From Bolinopsis microptera (Eukaryota; Ctenophora; Tentaculata; Lobata; Bolinopsidae): a stretch of DNA of 64,000 nucleotides. Below the pieces are notes generated by a model. That model made no database searches and was not told the origin of the DNA. It saw nothing but the letters and a program-made list of their open reading frames with translations. The DNA lies in the NCBI RefSeq assembly GCF_026151205.1, contig NC_087078.1, positions 7,580,675 through 7,644,674 of the forward strand, given 5' to 3'. The position numbers and the translations under genes were made by a program. Positions within the stretch are counted from its first letter, which is position 1. Every line of letters starts with the position of its first letter. This document shows, piece by piece, positions 31,012-43,300 of the stretch.

Positions 31012-32367
31012 TCACTATTTTAATATTTTTACTGCTTGATTCAGAGAAATCTAGCTTTTTCTTTATCATTAGTTTATGGTTAACTTTCTGTGATTGGACT
31101 CGGTATTTTCGTCCCGGCCGAGTGGGACGATGCTTGCTCGCTAGTTAAGCTTACTGCAGTAGATAACACTAATTTCTACAAACTGTAGAATATTAAATAT
31201 AAAATGTGTCCAGTATGGCGCAAATGCATAATTTGATTATTTTTCGACGCTGTCGTCGGGGTGAGAGTTATCCGAAATAACTGCATGCCCCTACGATTGC
31301 GTCACCACTGGTGAGCAAGCATTTGTTTGTTGTTTAGTTGTGTTGAAAGGGAACATTACTTGATTAATTCATCCATTCGGATTTTAATAACGATGAGCTA
31401 TGATATATATACTGTTCATCTAAGATTATTGGATCAATTTTATTATATGATAAGATTTTATAAACGAACCTGGCACACAAAAGATTATAATGCGGAGGTT
31501 GGCTGGCTCTTTTATAATAAATACTCCAATTTACAGAATGCTTGTTATAGAATAAAACAAATAAATATTATCAGACTATACATGCAGCATGAGTAACTGG
31601 TGGATAAGCCCTCGGTAAAAACGGATCCGGAAAAGTCATTGTGGCACTCGGGTCCTTGGTATTGTCGTCGGTATATTGTCCATTACCTACGTTCTGCTTT
31701 CATAGTTTAAACAATAGTGAGTTCTAAACATAAATATAACAGCTTCAAACCGACTAAGTATGAATGAATGAAATACCTGACAATCTACACTCCTATAAAA
31801 ATTAAAAAAGCAAGCATGAGTTACTCGTAGTGATGTATGATTTCTAAAAACTTTAAATTAAATTTGGCGCTCACAGGTCCTCATGATCATGTGATCGCCG
31901 CATTAGGTTCTGTAAATGCGCAGGGCACCTTCGAGCTTATATTATTCACCTTACTGAGGCAGTCAACCAACGCGCGGCTTTATTTTTATGATATGATATG
32001 TTTTGATTGTTATTAATAAATACCAAAATTTAAATTTGTTTTCCTTTCCGAGAAACTAATTTTAAATAGATTAAATAAAATGTACTCAGCCATTCTTTTT
32101 GTTTGATTATTACTCAGTATTTTTTTGTATCACGTGGTGACCCCCACGGTCGTTTCACTATAGCGTCTTCGCTACAGACTATAGCGTCTTCACTGTAGCG
32201 TCTTCGCTACAGGGGAGCCGCGCACTTCGTGCGCGGCGGGTCATACAACGTATGACAAGTATTTTTTGGTTTTGTACCGTTTTGAGTCACATAGTTTTGT
32301 ACGTCTTCCTAAGACTTGTTTTCCTTTCCTAGTTTGTAAGTTATTTTAAAGATTTGTGTATATTCCA
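30981..32367. other. interval between inverted arms, no gene seen
   Basis: AT-rich with a GC-richer patch at 31100-31320 (imperfect hairpins around GTCCCGGCCGAGTGGGAC) and a hairpin cluster at 32150-32256. No protein similarity recognised. Confidence 0.5.
32151..32256. repeat. cluster of three perfect hairpins plus tandem units
   Basis: The unit TATAGCGTCTTCGCTACAG and variants is repeated at about 32159-32212. Perfect stem-loops follow: CTGTAGCG-TCTT-CGCTACAG (32193-32212), CCGCGCAC-TTC-GTGCGCGG (32218-32236) and GTCATAC-AAC-GTATGAC (32240-32256). Confidence 0.85.
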
Positions 32368-32487
32368 GTTGCTTTTAGAACAATTTTATCTCAGATAACG
32401 ATGTTTAATAAAAATGATGCAAAGAACTATTTCGAAGATGTAATCAACACCGAATTTTAATGTGTAGGAGTTACAGCAACAAAATAT
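32368..32487 (-). repeat. inverted repeat, right arm (about 120 bp)
   Basis: Reverse-complement partner of 30862-30980. Beyond it, TAGTAACACGGCCAG occurs twice (around 32583 and 32719). Confidence 0.85.
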
Positions 32488-33556
32488 TTATATACAGGAC
32501 CGTAGACGAGTCCAATTCGGCGCGCGTTCTGGTAGGTTGTAAACCTACAAACAATTGCGTGCTATTGAAAAATTATCACCCCTAGTAACACGGCCAGTTT
32601 TCAAATTTTGGTGAGCTTGCTACGCGCTGCTTGAAAATTTGACAATGGAATGCGCCACGCGAGCAAATTACATAATATTGCGCGCGAGCTCAAGCCGTCT
32701 GTTTAAATTAAATCACCTTTAGTAACACGGCCAGCCAGTAGGATTTGCTGGGTACCAAATAAAGTAGTTTTAAGATTTAATTTGATGTTTTACGGTAATT
32801 ACTGATTGCGGGGCTTTAAAACAAGTTTTATTAATTAAATTTCTGTTGGTTGTTGTCAATTTAAAAACCCTAGTACAATCGACAATCGTACGATGCACGG
32901 AACACTTGACAGAGCTTTGCCTAATAAAGGTAATTATCAATATTTTGAGAAAAAGGTACGCGCTACTTTTAAAAATTATTTATTTGTAGTGCAATGCGTT
33001 ACTGGGCCACGCCGCGCACTCAATTATGCTTCTCGTCAGATCGGTAAAATGCGCTATTATTAACTGGGCCTCGCCGAGCTGCGAAGAATTGACATTATTA
33101 ATTAATTTGTTACCTGTATCATCCGTATGATATTTTTTACATTGGTTCCAATAATTATTGAATTTGAAGAGTATAATATGTAATACCATCGATTGATATT
33201 CAAATATTTGGATTTAACCTCATTCGACGATTTCAGAGTCAAAATTTGAAAATATCATCGCAGAAGATCACACACCTATCAAATTTGTTTCACTAACTGT
33301 TATTGTAATTATAAGTTGACTCAATTCAAATATTCAATTATGACTTAACAATGCAAGAAATGGACCTTCGTTTTAAAAATGAACACTGTTATTATTTGAT
33401 TCGATATATTTGATTAAATACATTTGATTAGATATATTGCTTAATGAGTGGTAATAGTAAATATTGAATAGCTAGTCACATCAGAAATAATTATCATCAG
33501 GCAGTCATGAAACGTTATCAACTGAGAAATAAGCCAAAATGTTTGTGTGCTAACTT

Positions 33557-33600
33557 ATAAGTAAAACAAAATTTTAAGTAAAACAAAATTATTATTATTA
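33557..33600 (-). mobile_element. LINE-B-like 3' end, reverse orientation
   Basis: Reads, on the minus strand, an ATA/ATT-rich stretch followed by two copies of the 16 bp LINE-B tail unit. Only the terminal part is recognised. Confidence 0.6.
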
Positions 33601-33804
33601 TTATATGCCACCCATAAGAGAAGAAATGTCAGGCTACAAGTGTTTTATTGCTCAGTCCTTTCATGTAGCAAATAAATCTAAGCATAAAGCTATGCTAGAG
33701 ATTTATAATCGAGTAAGGATTTGTATGATTTGTAGTGGGAAAATTTATGATAGAGATTAATTTTCGAGTAAAAAACGTATTTTACAAAGCATATCTAATT
33801 TCCA

Positions 33805-33905
33805 CGAGTTTATTATCGGATGTATAAGTTTAACTATTTTATATGATATTATTATTCATTGTAATTATATGGCAATAACATTTAAATTTTGTTTTACTTT
33901 TCAGT
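33805..33905 (+). mobile_element. LINE-B-like 3' end, forward orientation
   Basis: GAGTTTATTATCGGATGT through ATTATTCATTGTAAT, ATGGCAATAA and TTTAAATTTTGTTTTACTTT aligns with the last 100 bases of LINE-B (28998-29099), with small differences. A severely 5'-truncated copy of the same family. Confidence 0.75.
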
Positions 33906-34314
33906 CGTTCTGAAATTTTTACTATTCAAACTAATCTCCACGATTCGCAGCCTTAATGCCCTCTTCCCTCATCACTGTCAACCGTTCTGTCATGCTCAAT
34001 GATTATACAGTTAAAATCACATTTACCACTCCCTGAAATATTTTTATTAACAGAGAGTTATTGTACATGGTGTCCGTATATTCTTTTCATGCAAGTGTTT
34101 TGATGTGATATCAGTATAAATTTAAGAAACCGTTTAGAACTTTACTATTACATGTACTTTCATCTGTGTTCAAAAATTGCCTACTTATAGTTCCTTCATT
34201 CTTGGTTGATTCTTTGATTAATTCCTCCACAACTTCGAGTGTTTATTCATTGTACATGACAGTTTTAAATTATATTTCATAAAAGTAACACTTAAATAAG
34301 ATTATTATCCAAGC

Positions 34315-37300
34315 ATGCCAATAACAAAAGCAGCGCGAGGGAGGGAGCCAAATTGGAAAGAGTGGGACTCAAAGGCGCAGAAAGCTGGGCTAAGGCACAC
34401 TGTCTTTTGTGGTGGTGGTGACACTTACGTTGGGCATTGGGAAAATAACCTAAAACAAGGAAAAGGTTGGTTTTTTGCTTAAATGTTATATTATGGTCTG
34501 AATATGTCGTCAGTCCTTCCTTACTTCCGTTAGTAACCATGCAACGAAAAAGTTGCGCGCGCGAGGATTGCTTGCGGAGATTTGATGTATAGATAGCCTG
34601 TGATCTATGAATGCGCGGCGCAACTGTGTTTTAATATATACGATGTAATGTATAATATTAGGTTATAAGCCCAATTTGTACGTGGCACGCGTAGTGTATT
34701 GATGTGTACACGAGTATAGTTACCTTTGCTTACAATTTAAGTTCTTTGCTTTACAAGTTAAGTTCTTTGGCAATTGAACTGAATTTCAAGTGTTTCCTGT
34801 ACTTAATGCTTAATTTATCAATATTATTATCATGGAGACTGAAGTGAGCTGATTGGAGCTTGTACTTAAATTTATAGTAAATGTGAAATGGAAATCTAGC
34901 GTTCGCCAAAACGAAACAACGGGCGCAATTCTTGTTTGTATACAAATCAATTCAGTTAAAACATGACATAACATGTTTAATATCTAGTGATGTTCATTAT
35001 TGCCAGGGTATAAAAATTCAAGGTAACATTATCTCATCAGATCTGACTGGGAATTTCAACAATAATCCTATAGTCAAGAAATTAAGTTACAAATTATCAG
35101 TAACAATCAATAACAACCAAAATCATAGTAGAAATAATGAATGATAAGAAGGAATATTGACCTGAAGATTGTTCATTGTCCTTAATTGTGCTCATTACTG
35201 AGGATTCTTCTAACCATTTCGAGCGACATTTCAGGTGCGTCAATTGGTACCATATGTCCACTCATAAGTACCCAGTAGTATTCAAAGTTCTTGTAAGCTT
35301 TGTGGAAAGCTCCTGTTCTCTGCTCCTTTGCCAATGATGGTGGATATAGCGGAATTCTTTCTTGTTGGTAATAATCCTCCAAGCTTGGCCAAGTCAGCTT
35401 ATTTATCCACTTGTCCTGTCCAGCAGAGTTGATGATTAAATCTAGCATTCTATTGTAGACTATGACTCTAACACCATTTGCTAAACAGTCGTCAACTGAG
35501 TCGATTACATCAATTATCATTTCATCTGCCAAGTAACTGTGACATGCAACTCCTTGAGCCCCCCACTTTATCTCTTTTGGAATGATGCCAAACTTTTCTC
35601 TCATCTTCTCATTCATCAGTTTCTTTACATTTTCTCCATTGTAATCTATGGTCAGCCTTTTCATTGGGTAACTACTGCTCTTGAACGATTTGACGAAATT
35701 CTTTTTCTCTGATTTGGTCATCATTTCGTAATTTTGTAAGTGCTTCAAATTTTGTATGGCTTCCCAGTTCGGTCCGACAACTCTCTTCAGTGATGGGGCT
35801 GGTTGGTGGTGGTAAATAATGTTATAGAAGAACACGTCATCTGTAACATTTTGAATCATTTCCATGATAACTCCTAGGTAGTTACTTGAACTGTTATAGT
35901 CTCCTGACATGTATGCTAGCTCCATGTCCATAGCCATCATTTTCATCGTTTTGTACTGTCGGTAGTCTAGTTGACTCATCTGGAAGAGATAATCAGGGTA
36001 CATGGCTGCTGAATCCACCAGAGAGACTGCACCATCCCCTATAGCTACACCACCGAGTTCAACATCACTCAGGAAGCCTTTACTTTGAGCCTCGACAATC
36101 TTACTGCCAAATACTGGTGCTACTTTACCTCCATATGACTCAGAGAATATGAAGATGGGTGGTAGGCTAGATCCGTTGTAGTGCTTTGCACGAAGCATGG
36201 TGCTGATTTCACCTAGAGCTGTCACCAGGTCATCTGCAACTTCGTAAACTGTGGTTGTGAAGGCATCCTCCTCGTCCACGTAGCTGAAGCCTGCTCCAAC
36301 TGGGGAGTCTATGAAGAGCAGACTAGCTTCTTTTAACCAGGTGTAGTTTCTGGGTTGAAGGTTGTTGTCTAGTGGTCCTGAGAAATTGGTTTGCTTATTT
36401 CGTGTAATTGTATAATCTAATTCCTATTCAAGCTTATGACTTATGAGTATTGGAGTTTTATCAGTTTTAATGTGAAATCCTAACTTACCAACTTCCATGA
36501 AGTTTCCATATCCAGTGCCAGATCCTCCAGGACCACCCTGCAGCCAAATAACAATAGGACGATTATCAACATCACCACAAGGGGTTTTCATAAACCACCA
36601 AAACATGTGAGCTTTTGGGCGCACATCAACATAGCCCCAAGCTTCTTGTAATTCTGCTGGAATCACACAATCTGAGTACACCAAACCCAGCAAAACAAGA
36701 CCAAGTAATCCCCTCCGAATCATGGTACTGCAGTTTATTAAAATACACTACCGAAGAAAGATGCAACAAAATGTAGTATCTGGAACCAGCTTATACTTAA
36801 AAGGAAACAATTTTATCACGACGTACTTGTAATAGGAGATAAACTTATCTTGACAAAGAAAAGGGGGCCGGGCTGAGATTAGGTTCCAGAAAAAAACATG
36901 ACCGACTCAAAGTCAAATTTTAAATAGAGTAGGGCCAGAAACATGACATCACATGGTTTAATGCCACTCCGCTGTTTTCCCAAGAATATCTGTTATCTTA
37001 TATCGGGGCTATCAAAGAGATACTAACGCAGTTAGTACTCTTGTACTAAGTGGTGGGTCTGCTGCTCATTTCCCAGAAAACCAGTTAGTACATGGTACTA
37101 AAGGGTTCATTTTTTGGGTGTCCAACCCCAGAAAAACGGGCATTTTACCTCAAATTTCAATTTTGGGAATGGGTTTTGAGGGTTTTTGATTTTTTTTTGG
37201 GTTTTTATGAATTTTGTTCCTGTTTTTGTAACTTTTTATCTAATTCGACTACATTGAAAACAAAACCCCTACTAAATAGTGGGTATAATAAATCTAGCAA

Positions 37301-40300
37301 TGTGAAATGATAAATCCAGGAAGATTTTGTTGTGCCAATTTAATTAAGGGTCAAAGGAAAAGTCCTGCAGCAAATTTTGAAAAATATTCTTACAGTAATA
37401 GGTCTCACTCACAGGTCCTCTCACTTACAGTAATAGGTCTCACAACATGCAAGGAGGGAGAAACTGGAACAATTTTTGGAAAAATTTTTTAAAGGAATGA
37501 ATTCTAGCAATGAGGTAATGTAAATTTGGACTACAAGGGGCAAACTGTGTCCTACTAATTTACTCCCACGGCATAAAAGAGTGATCAGTAATGTTATCTG
37601 AATTTTATAATCGCTAGGCTTCTGAACTTCTGATGAATCCTGACATGTAATATGTTTTGTTTTAAAGACCTTTAATTCACACACCAAAACTTTAAATTTT
37701 ATCAAATCACAAATTTCCTAATATATACGTCTCTTATTAAGTTAAAAAGTCAAGGGTGCTGCCGTTATACTTCAATTAAAATAATTGATCACGCCGGATC
37801 ACGATGTTACTTTATCAAAATCAGCTACTATACCCGTTTAATATTAGAATATTTAATATATAAATTAACAGAATTCTGGTTCATTGAATAATTCTGGTAT
37901 TGGAAATACTGAACACGGCATAGAAGAGTAACCAGCATGTTATCTGAATTTTATAATCGCCTCCCCTACCCCCCTCTTCCTACACCTGTGACTAAGAACC
38001 GTTTAAACTAAATGATTTGGTGGTTCAGATGGGGATCACCGGATCATGCTTCATTTCTTCTACTATACCTTGTACTATTACAGGTTTTATGATGTAAAAC
38101 GAATCTAAGAATTATTATAATGTTAGAGAACGCTCGTATATCTTATTCATTATTGAGAATTCTTCGGACAATTTCTAGCAGCATTTCAGGTGCGTCAATT
38201 GGTACCATATGTCCACTCATGAGTACCCAGTAGTATTCAAAGTTCTTGTAAGCTTTGTGGAAAGCTCCTGTTTTCTGCTCTTTTACCAACGATGGTGGGT
38301 AGAGTGGAATCCTTTCTTGTTGGTAATAATCCTCCAAGCTTGGCCAAGTCAGCTTATTTATCCACTTTTCTTGTCCTGCAGAATTAATGATCAAATCTAG
38401 CATTCCATTATAAACGATGACTCTAACACCATTTGCTAAACAGTCGTCAACTGATTTTATGACATCCATTATTAGTTCATCACCCAGGCTGATATAACAT
38501 TGAATTGACTGCACTCCCCACGTGATATTCCTTGGAATAATGCCAAACTTTTTCCTCATTTTTTTGTCCATCAGCTTCTCCAAATTTTTCCCGTTATAGT
38601 CAACGGTTAGCCGCCTCGACGGTTCCGTGTTCTTTTTAAGCGATCTAAAATACGCCTTCTTTTCCGATCTTGTCATCTTGTCATAGTTTTTCAGATGCTT
38701 CATACTTTCTACATTCCTCCAGTGAGCCTCCACATCTGTTTTAAGGGATGGGCTAGGCTGGTGGTGGTAGGCTATATTGTATAAGGACACGTCATCGGTA
38801 ACATTTTCAATAGTCGTCATAAGATCTGCAATAAGGAAGAAGGAGGCATTGTAATCTGCTCTTAAGTAAGCCTCCTCCATGTTTTGAACCATGACTTTCA
38901 TAGTACTGTATTGCTGATAGTCTACCTGACTTGTCTGAAACAAATATTCTGGCCACATTGAAGCTGAATCCACGAGAGAGACCGCACCATCTCCTATAAC
39001 TACACCTTCCAGTTTAACATCACTCAGGAAGCCTTTACTTTGAGCCTCAATAATCTTACTGCCAAGTACTGGTGCTACTTTACCTCCATATGACTCAGAG
39101 AATATGAAGATGGGTGGTAGGCTAGATCCGTTGTAGTGCTTTGCACGAAGCATGGTGCTGATTTCACCTAGAGCTGTCACCAGGTCATCTGCAACTTCGT
39201 AAACTGTGGTTGTGAAGGCATCCTCCTCGTCCACGTAGCTGAAGCCTGCTCCAACTGGGGAGTCTATGAAGAGCAGACTAGCTTCTTTTAACCAGGTGTA
39301 GTTTCTTGGTTGAAGGTTGTTGTCTTGTGGTCCTGAAGCAATTTTTATTCGATTGACATCAAGCCTAAGTTATATTATACGATAAGATTAAAGTTCGCAA
39401 TGGATGACCCTTTAACCATTTTAAGACTTTAAAATCTGATATCAAATTATCAATCTGCTTGCTCACCAATCTCCATGAAGTTTCCATATCCTGTGCCAGA
39501 TCCTCCAGGACCACCCTGCAGCCAAATAACAATAGGACGATTATCAACATCACCACAAGGGGTTTTCATAAACCACCAAAACATGTGAGCTTTTGGGCGC
39601 ACATCAACATAGCCCCAAGCTTCTTGTAATTCTGCTGGAATCACACAATCTGAGTACACCAAACTCGATAGAGCTATAAGCACCAGACCTCTGAATGCGG
39701 TCATGGCGAAGAGGAAACGGCAATGCAAGACTGAGAGCCAAATAAGTGATCTAAACAGATTTGATAGTCTTAGTTTCAAATTTGATCGTGAAAGATGGTA
39801 AACGAATTTTCACTGAACAAGTGGTCAATCTGAACGGTTTAAAATACAATTAAAGTTGCAACTCATAGCTGAATGTTAGACTTGAACATATAACTAAACG
39901 GATTGGGGCAAAAAAGCTGACCTCCCTTAAATTGCATTAACCTTTACCGTGTGTAATATTGTAATACATTTTATGATATTAGAAATTGGTTTTAATACCT
40001 GGAGATTTGTTTCCTAAGCCAGCAGATGGCTTTTAACGTGTTGAACTGTGTGTTAATTCGATTAGGTCATGCTTTTTAATTTGTGGTAAAATTCAAGCAA
40101 TATTTAGATCATTTATCTGAGTTTTAGTGTGAAAAAAGAGTATTAAATATTTCCCTCTCCGAGGAAAGATTCGGGACGCTGGCCACCATTTGCTGTGGTC
40201 AGCGGGTGTGATTTTAATGGTAAATTAAATCAGTTCAAAAGATTGAATAGGTTTTAACTTTTAACACCTGGCCTCTATCCCTTTGTGATAGATCGGTCAA

Positions 40301-43300
40301 CTGTCTCCGGGTAACTCTCGTAACTACTGAACTGTGAATTGAGGGAGCTGGGTGCCGTGCCTAATCAAATACACACAATAAAGTAAAGAGATTGTAACAT
40401 ATTCTAAGCTTAAAGAACAAGAACCAGTGAACGCTTCGACACGACCTTTGTCATTCTACTTAACCGGTTCAGACTTTATTATTAAGACGGCAAAGAATTT
40501 ATTTCACACCTTGTCGGGAACGATCTCTGTTCAAGACGGCGACCCCATTTGTTGTACGACGACTATAAAAAGATCTGATCAAAACGCAAACCTCATTCTA
40601 CAAAGTCACCACTTCAAAGACGGACAAAGAAAGAAAAAGGATGATTTGGACGTTAATGTTCCTATTCATAGCAGTGGCGGCTGAAGACAACAAGGTCAAC
40701 CCGGACATCGTCTACAAGTACAGTGACGACTTTGAGCTGATCTGGCATGACGGAGGATCTGGTGCTAAGTACAGTGGATCAATATGGCGTGCTCTGAACT
40801 ACCAGCAAAATTTCTGTTCTATAGGAGATGTCGCCACTGATGGCCGGGGTCAACCCACAGATTTAGCAGTGTTCGTCTCAGAAAGGAAGACAGGAGCTCT
40901 GGTAAACCCAACCAGCTTCACGGCCGTGTGGACAGATCAAGGCAGTGGTTCAGATGCTGACGTCTACATCTACAAGATGAACGCTCCTGCTGGCTACACT
41001 TGTCTTGGAGGAGTTGCCTTGAACAGTTACCACGTAAAGCCTGATCCGAAGAAGTACTGTTGTGTAAAGAAAGAGTATGTAGTGCAGGCAGATACGATGT
41101 ACACATGGAGTGACAGAGGCTCTGGGGCTTCTCTAGACGGCAGTTTGTGGACAGTGATCAGGGCTAGCGGAGAGGCATTCGGACTTGATGCAGGAACCTT
41201 CATTCCTGTCCTTGGATACTCCAGGCCAGATGCTTCTACAGTTTATCTCCTGAAAGCGGATGAAAGCAAAGTCAGAGACGTGTGGCAACTACCAACTGGC
41301 GAAGACAAACTCCTGAACTTACACGAAGTAAAGGAACTGGAGATGAAGCAGATATGGAATGATCAGGGTTCGGGAGCAAGTCAAGATGTATCAATCTGGA
41401 GGGCTGAGCCTAAAAAAGGATACTATCCTCCGGGAGACATTGTTGTAAGATCATACGCAAAGCCTACAATAGGGTTCCTGCTTAGACCTACTGATAAAAA
41501 CGGAGACATAGTTCTACCTCCGATTTCCTACAAGTTGGTCTGGCATGATGGTGGGTCGGGTGCTTCCCTAAACTGCGGAATTTGGAGTGTTATCTGTCCT
41601 GGTGGATATGTCGCTCTGGGAAATGTAGCAACTAACGGCCCGAAGCCTGAATTGGGATCCGTGTACTGCGTGAACAGCACTTTTACCACATACGGGACAG
41701 ACAAAAATTGGAAACCAGTCTGGGTAGACAACGGTGCTGATGCGGACCATGATGTCAAGATCTATGAGACTGATGCAACAACATCCAAAGACCTGCAGTC
41801 AGTGAGAGGGTTCGGGGCTGTATCTAACTACCACTCCAAGCCCAGACCTCCTTACCTCCTGAAGTCAGAGTCCGTGCAATACTGGGCTGAGAAACCTATT
41901 GCAAAGATCGAGATGTACAACGTAGAGTACAATCTTGATGTAGAAAAGCAGCAGTCTTCCCCGATTACGCTCTATCCTACGATTTTGGAAAACGAATCTG
42001 ACATGGACCAGACAGGCAAGAGAACTGTAGAGTTTACCTACGCTAATACCCAATCCTACACCTTTAGTCAGGCTGTCCAACTGGGAATTGAAATGGAGAT
42101 ATCAGCAGGGTCCCCTATAATTGGCGTAGAATCGAAGACAACGCTCAGTGCTAAGTTCACTTCAAATTGGATTTCTGGTGTCACCAACACCACCATGGTT
42201 ACAGACAGAATGGATGCGTGGATTAAAACAAAACCAAAATCCAAAATAGAAGTTTATGTCACAGCTTCCAAGACGAAAGCTGACATTCCCTATACAGCTA
42301 CCATGAAGAAGATTTACTTTGACGGTACTTATGCAACCGCAAGGGTAACTGGAGTTTACAAGGGCGTTGCTACAACTCAGTTTACTATCACGTACGGCGA
42401 AAATGAGTACTTCCCAGAAGATACTAGATCATGAGTTAATTTTGTTTGATTGAATTTTAAATATCCAACTTCTGTTTTACTGCTAAGACTTAAATATTTT
42501 CGATCTGACTTTGATCTTCAAACTTTCAAGTATTCATTAGTGTTGTAATATATAATGGTATTCGGTATAAACTGGTCACAGAATTGAGGTGTTAAATCAA
42601 TTAAATGTCGGGTCAGCGATCCAACTTCCACAAAATGTGGTAACAAGCCCTTAGCTACATGCAGCAAGAACTAAAGCGTAATGCCGTAATGGGGAGATGT
42701 GAAAAAGGTTGTCAGTAAGAACAGTAAATTATCTATCTCGAAAACTTGATCTCGTCAAATTTACTAAAAACTTGACATATACTCGATACTGTTCCACCCG
42801 GTAACCGCAGTCCGCACTATATTACGACAATGCTGTCGTGACTCGTGATATAGTGCTGTCGTGATATAGTGCGGGAACCGTTCATCTTCATTGTAAATTT
42901 AATCTTGTAAAAATCACCGGCTGAGATGTGCCCAACTAGAGGGTGTTCCAAAAATAAAAGGCAACCAAGTGATTTTTGTTCATAACTCTAGAACGGTTTG
43001 GGAACGTTATTTAAAACGTTAATCGGGAAAGAAAGCTTCCACATTTGTTTTAAGAGTTTAAGGGATGGGTTAGGCTGGCGTTTGTAGATTATATTGTATA
43101 ATGTACAAGCCACAAGGACACAATATGATCAGTTATATTTTCAATAGTCGTCAAGATCACTAAGAAGGAAGAAGGAGGCATTGCAATCTGCCCTTGACAC
43201 TTCACGTTTTGTGGCTAATATTAACATTTTTTGGGTCATGCTTATATTTCTGATTTCTGACTCGATTACAAATCCTTGCTTCTTCTTGCAATTTATACTA

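Larger units (their letters stand above)
32488..34314. other. intergenic interval with retroelement 3' ends
   Basis: No gene. Contains the short repeats listed separately at 33557 and 33805. The right end is the 5' flank of MORN3. Confidence 0.5.

Noticed and set aside
41528..41758. Antisense frames within the aerolysin-like genes
   Set aside because: Shadows of the well-supported + strand coding sequence.
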